Part shown: positions 17,553-29,454 of the stretch, in pieces | How positions within the stretch are numbered: position 1 is the first letter of the stretch | How the letters are laid out: each line of letters begins with the position of its first letter | Assembly: GCF_002764115.1 (NCBI RefSeq) | Contig: NZ_CP017940.1 | Coordinates: 310,001-374,000, forward strand | Reading direction: 5' to 3' | DNA: 64,000 nucleotides | Origin: Phyllobacterium zundukense | Lineage (GTDB): Bacteria > Pseudomonadota > Alphaproteobacteria > Rhizobiales > Rhizobiaceae | The notes under the pieces: model-generated | What the model was told of the DNA's origin: nothing | What the model saw: only the letters and a program-made list of their open reading frames with translations | Databases searched by the model: none | Program-made: the position numbers and the translations under genes

Positions 17553-17781
17553 AACAACTCCAACGCCTGAATCATAACTGATCCTTAACCATAACAAACC
17601 ATGAATAAGGGCGTTCAAACGAGGTGTTTTTGGTTAACGCCTTCGTTTTACCAAAATTAACCGTGAGAAGCCGCAGTGTGGTTACTGGAAAAGATCCGGT
17701 TTCAAAACGTGGCTCATCTGGAATGAGAGACGATTGCGCCCCGGTCGACATGCCGGGTTTTCGGATTCGAGGGTAGTGGAT

Positions 17782-18489
17782 ATGGAAAATTTAGCGGTTG
17801 CCGTCCAGACATCGGACATGTCCTTGTGGGGATTGTTCTGGCAAGCCGGATTTGTCGTCAAACTGGTCATGGTGGGATTGCTCGGTGCATCGATCTGGAC
17901 CTGGGCAATCATCATCGACAAGATACTCGGATTCGGCCGGGCTAAGCGAGCGTTTGACCGCTTTGAACAAATCTTCTGGTCTGGACAGTCACTCGAAGAG
18001 CTCTACCGCAATCTTGGCGACAAGCGCACCACTGGCATGGGCTCCATTTTCATCGCAGCGATGCGGGAATGGAAGAAGTCATTCGAGAAAGGTGCCCGCT
18101 CGCCGATCGCATTGCAGATGCGTATCGACAAGGCGATGGATGTGGCGCTGGCACGCGAAAGCGATTATCTCGCCGCACGCCTGACCTTCCTTGCGACCAT
18201 TGGCTCCGCTGGGCCTTTCATTGGTCTGTTCGGGACAGTCATTGGTATCATGACCTCGTTCATGGGTATTGCGGGTTCGAAATCAACCAGTCTTGCTGTC
18301 GTCGCACCGGGTATCGCAGAAGCGCTCCTGGCAACAGCCATCGGCCTTGTCGCCGCTATTCCCGCCGTCATTGCCTACAACAAGCTTTCCAGCGACGCCG
18401 GCAAGCTGACTGCGCGCATGGAAGGTTTTGCCGATGAGTTCTCCGCCATACTCTCGCGGCAAATCGATGAGAAGCTGCCGCGCAGCTGA
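17782..18489 (+). CDS. tolQ: Tol-Pal proton channel subunit TolQ
   Basis: With TolR this inner-membrane protein forms the proton-driven motor that energises TolA during outer-membrane constriction. About 235 residues from ATG 17782 (MENLAVAVQTSD). Three helices are visible: residues about 20-45, then the pair around LTFLATIGSAGPFIGLFGTVIGIM and VVAPGIAEALLATAIGLVAAIPAVIAYN, each shown only in part of its full extent. The longer ORF to 17734 has no better ribosome site. First gene of the tolQ-R-A-B-pal-cpoB cluster. Confidence 0.95.
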   Translation: MENLAVAVQTSDMSLWGLFWQAGFVVKLVMVGLLGASIWTWAIIIDKILGFGRAKRAFDRFEQIFWSGQSLEELYRNLGDKRTTGMGSIFIAAMREWKKSFEKGARSPIALQMRIDKAMDVALARESDYLAARLTFLATIGSAGPFIGLFGTVIGIMTSFMGIAGSKSTSLAVVAPGIAEALLATAIGLVAAIPAVIAYNKLSSDAGKLTARMEGFADEFSAILSRQIDEKLPRS

Positions 18490-18534
18490 GTAACCGTGTG
18501 AATAACCGATACAATAGTTGCGAGATTTAATGCC

Positions 18535-18984
18535 ATGGGCATGTCGATAGGAAACAATGGTTCTTCAGGCGGACGCCGACGGCGCGGACGTTCCAGCAAG
18601 GGCGTGATGAGCGAAATCAACGTCACGCCGCTGGTCGACGTCATGCTCGTCCTGCTGATCATCTTCATGGTGACGGCGCCGATGATGACTGTTGGTGTGC
18701 CAATCGATATGCCGGAGACATCGGCGCAGACGCTGAACAGCGAAGCTGACCCGATTTACGTGACGATCAACCAGCAGGGTCAGGTCTATCTGCAGGAGAC
18801 AGAAATTCCGGTCGAAGAAATCGTGCCCAAGCTGCAGGCGATCGCCAAGACCGGTTACAATGAACGGATTTTTGTCAAAGGCGACAAGGCAGCGGATTAC
18901 GGCACGATCATGAAAGTCATGGCCCAGATATCGGGCTCGGGCTTCAAGAATATTGGTCTCGTCAGTCTACCGGAGGCAAACTGA
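18535..18984 (+). CDS. tolR: Tol-Pal proton channel subunit TolR
   Basis: TolR (149 residues) has one membrane helix and a periplasmic domain that binds peptidoglycan when the motor is active. The family signature MSEINVTPLVDVMLVLLIIF carries the proton-binding aspartate in the membrane segment. The N-terminus is glycine/arginine-rich (GGRRRRGRSS), giving the inside-positive charge. ATG 18535 or 18541 are possible starts. It lies 45 bases after tolQ and 6 before tolA. Confidence 0.95.
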   Translation: MGMSIGNNGSSGGRRRRGRSSKGVMSEINVTPLVDVMLVLLIIFMVTAPMMTVGVPIDMPETSAQTLNSEADPIYVTINQQGQVYLQETEIPVEEIVPKLQAIAKTGYNERIFVKGDKAADYGTIMKVMAQISGSGFKNIGLVSLPEAN

Positions 18985-18990
18985 TCAGTC

Positions 18991-20100
18991 ATGCGGGCTA
19001 GCGTCACATCCTCCGCAATTATCCATGCTGTCGTGCTCGGATGGGGGCTGTTGTCCTTTTCCGCGCCGACGCCGATGGACATGGCAAATTCAGAGTCGAT
19101 GCCCATCGATATCGTTTCTGACATCAGCCAGTTGCAGAAGGGTGACAAGAAGGCGCCGAAAGCGGAAAAGCCCGCGCCCAAGCCAACCGAAAAGCCACAA
19201 ACTCAGCCGGACGCCCAAAATATCGGTGACAGCGAGGTTGATGTAGAGACAAAGCCGACGACAGAGACGAAACCGAAGCCTGTCGAAGCCGCCGAACCAC
19301 CCAAGCCGTCGGAAATGCCAGTTGCCAAGCCGGAACCTCAGCCCGAGCCGAAACCTGAGGTCAAGCCGGAGCCGAAGCCGACGCCTGTGCCAGCAACGGA
19401 AGTGAAGCCGGAGCCAGCTCCCAAGCAGGAAATAAAGCCTGATCCCGTGGCAGAGGCAATCAATGAGCTAAAGAGCGAGCCGGCTCCAGCGGAAACAGCG
19501 AAGGTCGAACCGGCCCCGGTGGGTGAAAAGCCGGTTGAAGAGGCATTCAAGCTACCGGAGAACGTTGCCAAGCCGGAAGCAAAGCCGACGCCTCCTGCAC
19601 AGACAGCGAAGACACCCGATCGCAAGGAAACCCCCGAAAAGCCAAAGCCTACACAGACGGCGTCCACGCCTTCGAAGGAAAAGGACGGAATTGCTGATCA
19701 GGTCGCTGATCTGCTCAACAAGCAAAAGCCATCTGCTGCTGGAGCTCAGCGTTCGACCGACCAGTCGTCTCTTGGGGCCGACAAGGCGACGGGCGGTTCA
19801 AAGCTCAGCCAGAGTGAAATGGATGCATTGCGCGGGATTATCGAGGGAAACTGGAACAAGCCAGTCGGCGCCGAGGAAACTCCTGAGATGACAATCGTCG
19901 TCAAATTCCGCCTGACACAGAATGGCGAAATTGACGGCCGCCCCGAGGTGAGTGGAAGTGGCGGGGATTCGGCCTTGTTGAACGCGGTAAAGAGCAGTGC
20001 CCTGAGAGCAGTCATGCGTTCGGCACCATTCAACTTGCCTCAAGATAAATACGACACCTGGTCGAGCGTCGAGCTGACGTTTCATCCAGGTGCCACCTGA
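18991..20100 (+). CDS. tolA: Tol-Pal periplasm-spanning protein TolA (TonB-like)
   Basis: The 369-residue protein has an N-terminal membrane anchor (SSAIIHAVVLGWGLLSFS). About 240 residues rich in Pro, Lys and Glu follow, made of short K-P-E-P repeats that would span the periplasm. The C-terminal globular domain (about 270-369) starts at MDALRGIIEGNWN and has VVKFRLTQNGEIDG. TolA transmits force from TolQR to TolB-Pal. Here the middle is Pro-Lys-Glu rich rather than the long alanine helix of E. coli TolA, as is usual in Hyphomicrobiales. The polyproline content makes it a probable EF-P client. Confidence 0.93.
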   Translation: MRASVTSSAIIHAVVLGWGLLSFSAPTPMDMANSESMPIDIVSDISQLQKGDKKAPKAEKPAPKPTEKPQTQPDAQNIGDSEVDVETKPTTETKPKPVEAAEPPKPSEMPVAKPEPQPEPKPEVKPEPKPTPVPATEVKPEPAPKQEIKPDPVAEAINELKSEPAPAETAKVEPAPVGEKPVEEAFKLPENVAKPEAKPTPPAQTAKTPDRKETPEKPKPTQTASTPSKEKDGIADQVADLLNKQKPSAAGAQRSTDQSSLGADKATGGSKLSQSEMDALRGIIEGNWNKPVGAEETPEMTIVVKFRLTQNGEIDGRPEVSGSGGDSALLNAVKSSALRAVMRSAPFNLPQDKYDTWSSVELTFHPGAT

Positions 20101-20136
20101 TCGACAATAGGCCAGCCAAAAGAGGGCCCTGAACTA

Positions 20137-21453
20137 ATGCTAAATATACTCCGGACTTTGTGTGCAGCTTTAGCAATGGTCATCGTAACGTTGATCGTTG
20201 CGACGCTACCAGCGAAAGCCCAGCTCAAACTCGATATCACCAAAGGTGTCGTCGAGCCCATGCCCATTGCAATCACCGATTTCTTGTCCGGCGATCAGCT
20301 GGGGACCAATATTTCCAGTGTGATTGCTGCGGACCTCGAGCGATCAGGTCTGTTCGCGCCGGTCGACAAGGGCGCATTCATCGAAAAAATCTCCAATCCC
20401 GATGCGGCTCCCCGCTTTGAAGACTGGAAGGTGATCAACGCCCAGGCGCTTGTTACAGGCCGTGTAACCAAGCAGGGTGACGGCAGGTTGAAAGCTGAAT
20501 TCCGCCTATGGGATACATTTGCCGGACAGCAGCTTGATGGTCAGCAATTCTTCACCTCGCCGGAAAGCTGGCGTCGCGTGGCGCATATCATTGCCGATGC
20601 CATTTACGAAAAGCTCACCGGTGAAAAAGGCTATTTCGATACGCGGGTCGTCTTCGTCGACGAATCCGGTACGAAGGAAAAACGCGTGAAGCGCTTGGCG
20701 ATCATGGATCAGGACGGCGCAAATGTGCGCTACCTGACCAATGGCAAGGATCTGGTTCTGACCCCACGGTTTTCGCCGAGCAAGCAGGAAATCACTTACA
20801 TGTCCTATGAGGGCGGCAAGCCGCAAATTTATCTGTTGCAGCTTGAGACAGGCCAGCGTGAGCTTGTCGGCAATTTTCCGGGCATGACCATTGCGCCGCG
20901 CTTCTCGCCCGACGGCCAGAAGGTCGTGATGAGCCTCCTGCAGGAAGATGGCAGCGCCAACGTCTACGCGATGGATTTGCGCAGCCGCACGACAACACGT
21001 CTAACGAGCACTTCCGCCATCGACACGGGCGCTTCCTATTCGCCCGATGGCAGCCAGGTTGTCTTCGAATCGGACCGCGGCGGTCGTCCACAAATCTACA
21101 AGATGGGTACCGACGGATCGAATCCGCAGCGCATCTCCTTCGGTGACGGTTCTTACTCGACACCGGTGTGGTCACCACGCGGCGACCTGATCGCGTTTAC
21201 CAAACAGTCTGGCGGGCAATTCTCCATTGGCGTGATGAAGACCGATGGATCGGGTGAACGTATCCTGTCGAGCGGTTATCACGACGAAGGCCCGACCTGG
21301 GCGCCGAATGGCCGTGTGCTGATGTTCTTCCGCCAGCCGCCCGGTTCGAACAGTCCGCACCTCGTGACGGTCGATCTGACCGGACGTAATCTTCGCCAGA
21401 TTCAGACCCCGAATCTGGCTTCGGATCCAGCCTGGTCGCCTTTGCTGGAATGA
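20137..21453 (+). CDS. tolB: Tol-Pal periplasmic beta-propeller protein TolB
   Basis: TolB (438 residues) is secreted by a signal peptide ending ATLPAKAQ. Its N-terminal alpha/beta domain is followed by a six-bladed beta-propeller with repeated F-S-P-D/S-G motifs ([39 protein letters not shown]). TolB binds Pal and is handed over to TolA in the energised state. It lies 36 bases after tolA. A long hairpin follows, suggesting that pal is also made from its own transcript. Confidence 0.96.
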   Translation: MLNILRTLCAALAMVIVTLIVATLPAKAQLKLDITKGVVEPMPIAITDFLSGDQLGTNISSVIAADLERSGLFAPVDKGAFIEKISNPDAAPRFEDWKVINAQALVTGRVTKQGDGRLKAEFRLWDTFAGQQLDGQQFFTSPESWRRVAHIIADAIYEKLTGEKGYFDTRVVFVDESGTKEKRVKRLAIMDQDGANVRYLTNGKDLVLTPRFSPSKQEITYMSYEGGKPQIYLLQLETGQRELVGNFPGMTIAPRFSPDGQKVVMSLLQEDGSANVYAMDLRSRTTTRLTSTSAIDTGASYSPDGSQVVFESDRGGRPQIYKMGTDGSNPQRISFGDGSYSTPVWSPRGDLIAFTKQSGGQFSIGVMKTDGSGERILSSGYHDEGPTWAPNGRVLMFFRQPPGSNSPHLVTVDLTGRNLRQIQTPNLASDPAWSPLLE

Positions 21454-21482
21454 TTTGACTGAACAGGCAATGAATTGTGTTT

Positions 21483-21516
21483 ATTCGCGGCGGTGTTTTC
21501 CAACATCGCCGCGAAT
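21483..21516 (+). terminator. Long hairpin after tolB
   Basis: A stem of 15 base pairs (21483-21497 with 21502-21516, one G-T pair) closes a 4-base loop. No T-run follows directly, so it is either an attenuator or an mRNA-stabilising structure between tolB and pal. Confidence 0.55.
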
Positions 21517-21685
21517 GTCGTCTTTCCGCCTCATTTTATGCCTTAAGGGTGCAACGCACGTTTTAGAGATTCGCCGTTAATCCTGGAGTTAAGAGTGGAT
21601 TAACCCTGTTTCTTGAACTGGCCTTAACCTCAATATGGTTACTGCTTGTTCACCGAAACAATTCAATTCTTAAGGAGTCCAGGCT

Positions 21686-22189
21686 ATGCGCCGCTTCGAA
21701 ATGATCGCCCGCAGTCCAGTTTTCGTTGCACTCTTCATGTCTCTCGCAATTGCGGGCTGTGCTTCGAAGAAAAACATGCCTAACAGTGCCGGTGACCTTG
21801 GCCTTGCCGGCAGTGCAACACCCGGTTCCACACAGGACTTCACGGTCAATGTCGGCGATCGCATTTTCTTCGATGTCGACTCCTCGGTCATTCGTGCCGA
21901 CGCACAGCAGACATTGGCCAAGCAGGCACAGTGGCTCCAGCGTTATCCGAACTATGCGATTACAGTTGAAGGCCATGCCGACGAGCGCGGCACGCGTGAA
22001 TACAATCTGGCCCTTGGTCAGCGCCGTGCAGCCGCCACACGCAACTACCTGGCATCGCGTGGCGTTCCGGCCGCCCGTATCAAGACGCTGTCGTACGGCA
22101 ATGAACGTCCGGTCGCTGTTTGCGACAGCGAATCGTGCTGGTCGCAGAATCGCCGCGCCATCACTGTTCTGGGCGGCGCAGGCAGCTAA
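21686..22189 (+). CDS. pal: Peptidoglycan-associated lipoprotein Pal (Omp16-type)
   Basis: An outer-membrane lipoprotein of 167 residues. The lipobox is LAIAGC (lipidated cysteine about residue 24). The OmpA-like domain binds peptidoglycan through TVEGHADERGTREYNLALG and NRRAI. Sequence and length closely match Brucella Omp16, one basis for placing the organism near the Brucellaceae/Phyllobacteriaceae. AAGGAG lies 10 bases before the ATG. A strong terminator follows at 22210-22238, so cpoB may depend on a further promoter. Confidence 0.97.
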   Translation: MRRFEMIARSPVFVALFMSLAIAGCASKKNMPNSAGDLGLAGSATPGSTQDFTVNVGDRIFFDVDSSVIRADAQQTLAKQAQWLQRYPNYAITVEGHADERGTREYNLALGQRRAAATRNYLASRGVPAARIKTLSYGNERPVAVCDSESCWSQNRRAITVLGGAGS

Positions 22190-22209
22190 GCTCGAATCGA
22201 TTTTCCCGA

Positions 22210-22238
22210 AGAAAAAGCGGCTTTCGGGCCGCTTTTTC
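22210..22238 (+). terminator. Terminator after pal
   Basis: AGAAAAAGCGGC pairs with GCCGCTTTTTCT across a six-base loop. The T-run makes it rho-independent on the plus strand and the A-run makes it symmetrical. Confidence 0.85.
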
Positions 22239-22350
22239 TGTTTCGGCTCCATCAAAACAAAATTTGGCCGAAGTCACGTTGCTCGTGTTAGATAGGCCTG
22301 CCGCGGATCACAGCGGTGTTTCAATTCCCATATCAGGGGCGGTAAAAGGA

Positions 22351-23352
22351 ATGAACAAACGACTGAAGAAAATGGTACTGGCAATGACGGTGCTGCCTTT
22401 CCTGGCAAGCGGCGTAGGCCATGCCACAAATCTTAATAGCGGGGTTTTTCCACCTGCGCCAAAGGTGGACATTGCGTCAAGCAATGCTCCCGTCTTGATG
22501 GCGCAGGCAGGCGATCCGCGTGTCAGCCAGCTGGAAGAGCAGATCAGGCAACTCACTGGCAAGATCGAGGAGCTGAACTTCCAGCTTCTGCAGATGCAGG
22601 AGCAGATGCGGAAGGTACAGGAAGACAATGAGTTCCGGTTTGAGGAACTGGAAAAAGGCAAGCGTTCCGATGCAGGCGGCAAGACTGACCGGACCGTGGC
22701 TTCAGCAACCCATTCGCGAACAACAGCGGAGGCATCGTCCGATGCCTCCGCTGCTTCAAACCCGCCAGCGCTGGAGACCTCGCCAGACACCACAGATTCC
22801 GCTGCCATTGATCCACAGATCGATCCCAATTCCCCGCAGCTCGGCGAACCGCCGCGCGAGCTTGGACAAATCGAGTTTGATGCCAATGGCAACGTAATCG
22901 GTGGTACGAAGAACGACGATCCAGCTCAGCCAGTGGAAAATACGACCGTTGCTGCCTTGCCGCAGACTGACGATCCGAAGGCCCTTTATAGCCAGGCCTA
23001 TCAACTCTTCCTGTCGGGAGACTATAAGAGCGCGGAAGTGGCATTCCGCAGCCATGTCGATCGTTTCCCGAAAGATCCCGCTGATCCGGATGCACGCTAC
23101 TGGCTTGGTGAATCACTCTTTGGCCAGGGGCGGTACCAGGAAGCGGCCTCTGTGTTCCTGGACAATCACAAGCAATTTCCAGATTCCAAGAAAAGTCCTG
23201 AAAATTTGCTGAAACTCGGCATGACCCTTGCCAAGATGCGGGACCATGATGTCGCCTGCGCAACATTTGCCTCGGTTACGTCGCGCTATCCAAATATATC
23301 TGCGGCGATCAAAGACCGCGTGAAGAATGAACGTGCCGCCAATAAATGCTGA
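22351..23352 (+). CDS. cpoB: Cell division coordinator CpoB (YbgF)
   Basis: A periplasmic protein of 333 residues that links Tol-Pal function to septal peptidoglycan synthesis. After the signal peptide (GVGHA about residue 25) comes a trimerising coiled coil (SQLEEQIRQLTGKIEELNFQ, residues about 55-95), a low-complexity Ser/Ala/Asp-rich linker, and a C-terminal TPR domain (ALYSQAYQLFLSGDYKSAEVAF; YWLGESLFGQGRYQEAASVF, each in part). ATG 22351 directly follows AAAAGGA. The stop overlaps the tilS start by 26 bases. Confidence 0.92.
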   Translation: MNKRLKKMVLAMTVLPFLASGVGHATNLNSGVFPPAPKVDIASSNAPVLMAQAGDPRVSQLEEQIRQLTGKIEELNFQLLQMQEQMRKVQEDNEFRFEELEKGKRSDAGGKTDRTVASATHSRTTAEASSDASAASNPPALETSPDTTDSAAIDPQIDPNSPQLGEPPRELGQIEFDANGNVIGGTKNDDPAQPVENTTVAALPQTDDPKALYSQAYQLFLSGDYKSAEVAFRSHVDRFPKDPADPDARYWLGESLFGQGRYQEAASVFLDNHKQFPDSKKSPENLLKLGMTLAKMRDHDVACATFASVTSRYPNISAAIKDRVKNERAANKC

Positions 23353-24706
23353 GCCGGGCCTCGATCCGGCCGGTATTTTTGATGCGATCAATTTCGACGG
23401 GCTAAAATCCGTCATCGTTGCAGTCTCTGGTGGCAGCGACTCTCTCGCCCTTTTGTATCTTCTCCTTGCGCTTCGAGGATCGCGCCAGTCTTTTCCTGAG
23501 CTCATAGCGGTGACGATTGATCATGGCCTTCGTCCGGAGTCTGCCGAAGAAGCGCGACATGTTTCGGGGCTTTGCAAAGAAGCTGGTATCCCACACCGGA
23601 CCCTCAACTGGACGGGGGCAAAACCCGACACCGGCATATCCGCCAAGGCGCGCGATGTGCGTTATCGTCTCCTGTGCGACGCTGCCCGTGATGCAGGTAC
23701 CGACATGATCCTTACGGGTCACACACTTGACGATCAGATTGAGACTTTTGTCATGCGGTCTGCGCGTGGGAGGGAGGGAGGAAGCGAACGCGGTTTGGCA
23801 GCGATGGCGCCGGCGACCTTGCTCGTCCGGGAAATCTGGCTGGTTCGGCCGTTGCTTGGGATATCGCGCGAGACATTGCGTGAGTATTTGCGCGGACGCG
23901 ATGTTGCCTGGTGCGATGATCCGAGCAATGAGAATCCAAAGTATGAACGCGTTCAGGTTCGCAAAGCGTTGCGGGACGATGACCGGGAACAGATTCAGGT
24001 CGAAATCGGCGAAAAGATTGCGAAACGGCGCGCCTTGAATGCTAAGACTGCACAGGTTTTTCGGCATTGCGTGACAGTTGACCATGGGATCTGTGCAACG
24101 ATCAGCATGGCAAATTGGGTTGAGCAGGAGGCGGATGTTCAGCGCCTTGCCATTGGTGTGCTGCTCGCAACAATAGGCGGTCAGGCCTTCCTGCCCCCGG
24201 CGGATATTTGTGACAAGGCTTTGCAGCACCTTTCATCGTCCGTTCCGCCTAGGCGAATGACAATTGCCCGTTGCATCCTTGAGTTGAAAAAGGGCAAGGC
24301 GCTGATTTATCGCGAAATGCGTTCGATGCCAGAAATGACAGTTGAGCCGAGTGAGACCGTGATCTGGGACGGTCGCTACCGGATCAGCAATTGTTCCGAT
24401 AAATCGCTCAAGATCGTTGCATGCGGCGCAAAGGGGCTGCATTTCCTAAGAGAATCCGGATTACCAAATCCGCATGGTGCGTCGGTCCAGTCCAGCCCGG
24501 CTCTCATTCTCGACGGAAGGATTGTCCATGTTCGGGCACTCAACGATCACGCGAAATTGCCCAATGGGATCAGTGTGTCGCGGCACCTTGCCCTGTTCGA
24601 CCATATCCTTTCAGGGTATGATGAACTTCTTGCTCAATCCGCTGCAGAACTCTTTCAGCTACATGGTTATAAGCATCCGCCTGTAAACCAGATTAACAAG
24701 AATTGA
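23327..24706 (+). CDS. tilS: tRNA(Ile)-lysidine synthetase TilS
   Basis: TilS attaches lysine to C34 of the tRNA-Ile with anticodon CAU so that it reads AUA. The 459-residue protein has the N-type ATP-PPase loop SGGSDS at 34-39, followed by VTIDHGLRPES, GHTLDDQIETFVMR and the arginine-rich RGREGG. The C-terminal half is diverged, as normal in alphaproteobacteria. It overlaps cpoB by 26 bases, so its translation may be coupled. ftsH lies 95 bases downstream, an order widely conserved in this order of bacteria. Confidence 0.95.
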   Translation: MNVPPINAEPGLDPAGIFDAINFDGLKSVIVAVSGGSDSLALLYLLLALRGSRQSFPELIAVTIDHGLRPESAEEARHVSGLCKEAGIPHRTLNWTGAKPDTGISAKARDVRYRLLCDAARDAGTDMILTGHTLDDQIETFVMRSARGREGGSERGLAAMAPATLLVREIWLVRPLLGISRETLREYLRGRDVAWCDDPSNENPKYERVQVRKALRDDDREQIQVEIGEKIAKRRALNAKTAQVFRHCVTVDHGICATISMANWVEQEADVQRLAIGVLLATIGGQAFLPPADICDKALQHLSSSVPPRRMTIARCILELKKGKALIYREMRSMPEMTVEPSETVIWDGRYRISNCSDKSLKIVACGAKGLHFLRESGLPNPHGASVQSSPALILDGRIVHVRALNDHAKLPNGISVSRHLALFDHILSGYDELLAQSAAELFQLHGYKHPPVNQINKN

Positions 24707-24801
24707 CCTCAGTTTGAACGCCAGTCTTGGCAAGGCCATGCTTCGAACCTATGTTACATGTAAATTCCGCGTCATTGCGGTTGTGATTGATGGGACCCGA
24801 T

Positions 24802-26736
<1,935 letters not shown>

Positions 26737-26752
26737 TTGTGGTGCAGTCTAC

Positions 26753-26782
26753 AAAAACGGCCGGTGAGAACCGGCCGTTTTT
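26753..26782. terminator. Symmetrical terminator between ftsH and glmM
   Basis: AAAAACGGCCGGT pairs perfectly with ACCGGCCGTTTTT across GAGA. The T-run serves the plus-strand ftsH transcript. Confidence 0.9.
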
Positions 26783-26954
26783 GTACGAATTGTTCACGGA
26801 CGGCAAGTAAGTAGAATCGTTACAAGCGTTACACAATTTGTGGGATGTGAAATTAAGGGTCTTTTGCGATAAGCAATAATCAAGCGCTAGGCACAACGAG
26901 GCTGCATTCTGGTTCTGCCAGAAGTTTAACAACCCAAAGATTTGGACAACGGAT

Positions 26955-28298
26955 ATGGCTCGCAAATATTTTGGCACTGACGGCATTCGCGGACAGGCAA
27001 ATGCCTATCCGATGACACCGGATATCGCGATGAAAGTCGGCATGGCGGTTGGCCTCGCATTCAAACGCGGCGAACATCGCAACCGTGTCGTGATAGGCAA
27101 GGACACACGGCTGTCCGGCTATATGATCGAAAATGCGCTTGTCGCGGGCTTTACCTCGACTGGAATGGACGTGTTTCTCCTGGGGCCAATTCCAACGCCA
27201 GCGGTCGCGATGCTCTGCCGATCGCTCCGTGCTGACATCGGCGTGATGATTTCAGCCTCCCACAACCCTTTTCATGATAACGGCATCAAGCTTTTCGGAC
27301 CGGACGGTTTCAAACTGTCCGATGACATCGAGCTCGAAATCGAACGCTTGATGGATGAGAATTTGGCGGATCGCTTGGCAAGTTCCGATGCACTTGGCCG
27401 GGCGAAGCGTGTTGACGGTGATATCTACCGCTATATCGAATTCGCCAAGCGGACGATGCCAAGGAATATCTCGCTGTCTGGGCTTAGGATCGTCGTCGAT
27501 TGTGCCAATGGCGCAGCTTATAAAGTGGCGCCGGCGGCACTGTGGGAACTCGGTGCCGAGGTCGTCACAATCAATAATGAGCCCAATGGCACCAACATTA
27601 ATGAGGATTGCGGCTCTACCCATCCGCTCGGCCTGATCAAAAAGGTACACGAGGTGCGGGCCGATATCGGCATTGCGCTGGATGGCGACGCTGATCGTGT
27701 GCTTATCGTTGACGAAAACGGCGCTATTATCGATGGCGATCAACTTATGGCGGTAATTGCCCAGTCATGGCAAGAGTCGGATCGTCTCGCCGGGGGTGGT
27801 ATCGTTGCGACAATCATGTCGAACCTTGGTTTTGAGCGCTTCCTCGGTGATCGCGGCTTGACTCTGGCACGTACACAAGTCGGTGACCGCTATGTCGTTG
27901 AGCATATGCGCACCCATGGATTCAACGTCGGCGGCGAACAGTCCGGTCATATTGTGCTGTCTGATTTTTCGACAACAGGCGATGGCCTGGTATCGGCGCT
28001 GCAAATTCTTGCGGTGGTTCAAGAGCAGGGGAAGCCAGTCAGCGAGGTTTGCCGGAAATTCGAGCCTGTGCCGCAGCTTCTGAAGAACGTTCGCACGACT
28101 GGCGGCAAGCCGCTGGAGGACAAGAAAGTCAAGAGTGCAATCGACGAAGCACGCAACCGTTTGGGTAATACTGGCCGGTTGGTGATCCGCCCGTCAGGCA
28201 CCGAACCGCTGATCCGCGTCATGGCCGAAGGCGACGACCGGAAACTGGTCGAAGCCGTTGTCAACGACATCATTTCGGTCATTTCGTCGGCTGCCTAG
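26955..28298 (+). CDS. glmM: Phosphoglucosamine mutase GlmM
   Basis: GlmM converts glucosamine-6-phosphate to glucosamine-1-phosphate for UDP-GlcNAc synthesis, feeding peptidoglycan and lipid A. The 447-residue protein begins [10 protein letters not shown] and carries the phosphoserine loop [12 protein letters not shown] (S102), the metal-binding ALDGDADRV, the sugar loop GGEQSGH and the phosphate loop [12 protein letters not shown]. It stands alone after the ftsH terminator, and its own terminator hairpin follows at 28334-28364. Confidence 0.97.
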   Translation: MARKYFGTDGIRGQANAYPMTPDIAMKVGMAVGLAFKRGEHRNRVVIGKDTRLSGYMIENALVAGFTSTGMDVFLLGPIPTPAVAMLCRSLRADIGVMISASHNPFHDNGIKLFGPDGFKLSDDIELEIERLMDENLADRLASSDALGRAKRVDGDIYRYIEFAKRTMPRNISLSGLRIVVDCANGAAYKVAPAALWELGAEVVTINNEPNGTNINEDCGSTHPLGLIKKVHEVRADIGIALDGDADRVLIVDENGAIIDGDQLMAVIAQSWQESDRLAGGGIVATIMSNLGFERFLGDRGLTLARTQVGDRYVVEHMRTHGFNVGGEQSGHIVLSDFSTTGDGLVSALQILAVVQEQGKPVSEVCRKFEPVPQLLKNVRTTGGKPLEDKKVKSAIDEARNRLGNTGRLVIRPSGTEPLIRVMAEGDDRKLVEAVVNDIISVISSAA

Positions 28299-28333
28299 AG
28301 CGCCTGTACATTGAATACCTTGTTGTGAAATAC

Positions 28334-28364
28334 AAATGGGCCCGATGCGTGCCCATTTGCTTTT
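28334..28364 (+). terminator. Terminator after glmM
   Basis: CAAATGGGC (28334-28342) pairs with GCCCATTTG (28352-28360), then CTTTT. Confidence 0.65.
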
Positions 28365-28522
28365 GACGCTCGAATTATTATTGTTTCCTATTTTGTTAAC
28401 GTTAATGGATATGGTGAAGAAATACGGTTAAGCGGGATTTAACTTTTCCCCGTCATATTGGCTCACAACCTTTAGTAGCAATCGCTGCGCTTCGATTTTT
28501 GGGCCTTGTGAGGGAAACGGAA

Positions 28523-29299
28523 ATGAGCACTTTCAAAAACTATGCTGCTATGAGCGCAGCGCTTGTGTGCCTGGGTGCTGCCCCGGCCTATTCGGCGGAT
28601 TTGCAGGAAGCCCCAATTGTGGAGGTTCAGCAGTTTGGCGGGTGGTACCTGCGTGGCGACATCGGTATGAGCAACCAGCAGTTTGACAAATTGGATTATG
28701 TCGGTTTTGCGGATCCGGTTGTTCACGGCTGGCACAATGATGGCGAGTTCGATGCCGGCATAACCGGGCAGATCGGCGTTGGCTATCAGTTCAATGACTG
28801 GTTCCGTGCCGACGTTACGGCCCAATATCGCGGCAAGACTGAGTTTAGTGCGCTCGATTTCTATGACACTGATGGTGTTGCGGGTACTGGCGATGAAGCT
28901 ACGAATAATTATCATGCCAAGAAATCAGAATGGCTGTTATTGGCAAATGCCTATGCCGATCTTGGAACCTTCAGTGGCATAACGCCGTATGTCGGTGCCG
29001 GTATCGGTGCGTCGCGTAATACAATCTCAGGTTTCACTGATGATAATATCATAACCGGTGGCGGCGGCTTTGCTGGCAGTGATTCGCAATGGGAATTTGC
29101 CTGGGCGTTACACGCCGGCCTTGGCATCAAGGCGACCGATCGCATGACCATAGACCTCGGTTACAGCTATGTCGATCTTGGCGATGGCAAAACTGGTACG
29201 GCGTACAATTATGATGGCGTTGGCACACGCAATGCAGCGTTCGAGTTCAAGGACATCGTTTCGCACGATATCAAGCTGGGTGTGCGTTACGCTTTCTGA
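28523..29299 (+). CDS. Omp25/Omp31-type outer-membrane beta-barrel protein
   Basis: About 258 residues. A signal peptide ends GAAPAYSA and is followed by DLQEAP. The rest is an eight-stranded beta-barrel with alternating hydrophobic/polar strands and the usual motif GWYLRGDIGMSNQQF at the first strand. The C-terminus is LGVRYAF, ending in the terminal phenylalanine read by the BAM machinery. These small porin-like proteins are abundant in Brucella and relatives (Omp25/31), stabilise the outer membrane and bind LPS. ATG 28523 is preceded by GAGGGAAACGG. It is a single-gene unit bounded by terminator hairpins. Confidence 0.88.
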   Translation: MSTFKNYAAMSAALVCLGAAPAYSADLQEAPIVEVQQFGGWYLRGDIGMSNQQFDKLDYVGFADPVVHGWHNDGEFDAGITGQIGVGYQFNDWFRADVTAQYRGKTEFSALDFYDTDGVAGTGDEATNNYHAKKSEWLLLANAYADLGTFSGITPYVGAGIGASRNTISGFTDDNIITGGGGFAGSDSQWEFAWALHAGLGIKATDRMTIDLGYSYVDLGDGKTGTAYNYDGVGTRNAAFEFKDIVSHDIKLGVRYAF

Positions 29300-29320
29300 T
29301 TGATCGAACACGGAAACTAC

Positions 29321-29348
29321 GAACGGCAGGAGCACTCTCCTGCCGTTC
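29321..29348 (+). terminator. Hairpin after the outer-membrane protein gene
   Basis: GAACGGCAGGAG (29321-29332) pairs perfectly with CTCCTGCCGTTC (29337-29348) across a CACT loop. Only a short T-rich tail follows. Confidence 0.7.
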
Positions 29349-29417
29349 TCGTTTGGGCCTGCCGCCACGATGCGCCCTTGTCCGCGACAAGATTTCATGT
29401 CGCACCCAAACAAATTT

Positions 29418-29446
29418 CTTGACTGCCAACGACATTTCTCCTAGTT
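29418..29446 (+). promoter_or_regulatory. Probable serC promoter
   Basis: CTTGAC (29418-29423), a 17-base spacer and CTAGTT (29441-29446) fit the alphaproteobacterial housekeeping consensus CTTGAC-17-CTATAT at -35 and partly at -10. It lies just upstream of the serC leader hairpins. Confidence 0.5.
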
Positions 29447-29454
29447 CCCGGAGT

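Noticed and set aside
17585..17650. GGCGTT/AACGCC inverted repeat between ybgC and tolQ
   Set aside because: The arms are short and the loop is about 20 bases; no T-run or known operator sequence, so it is not listed as a feature.
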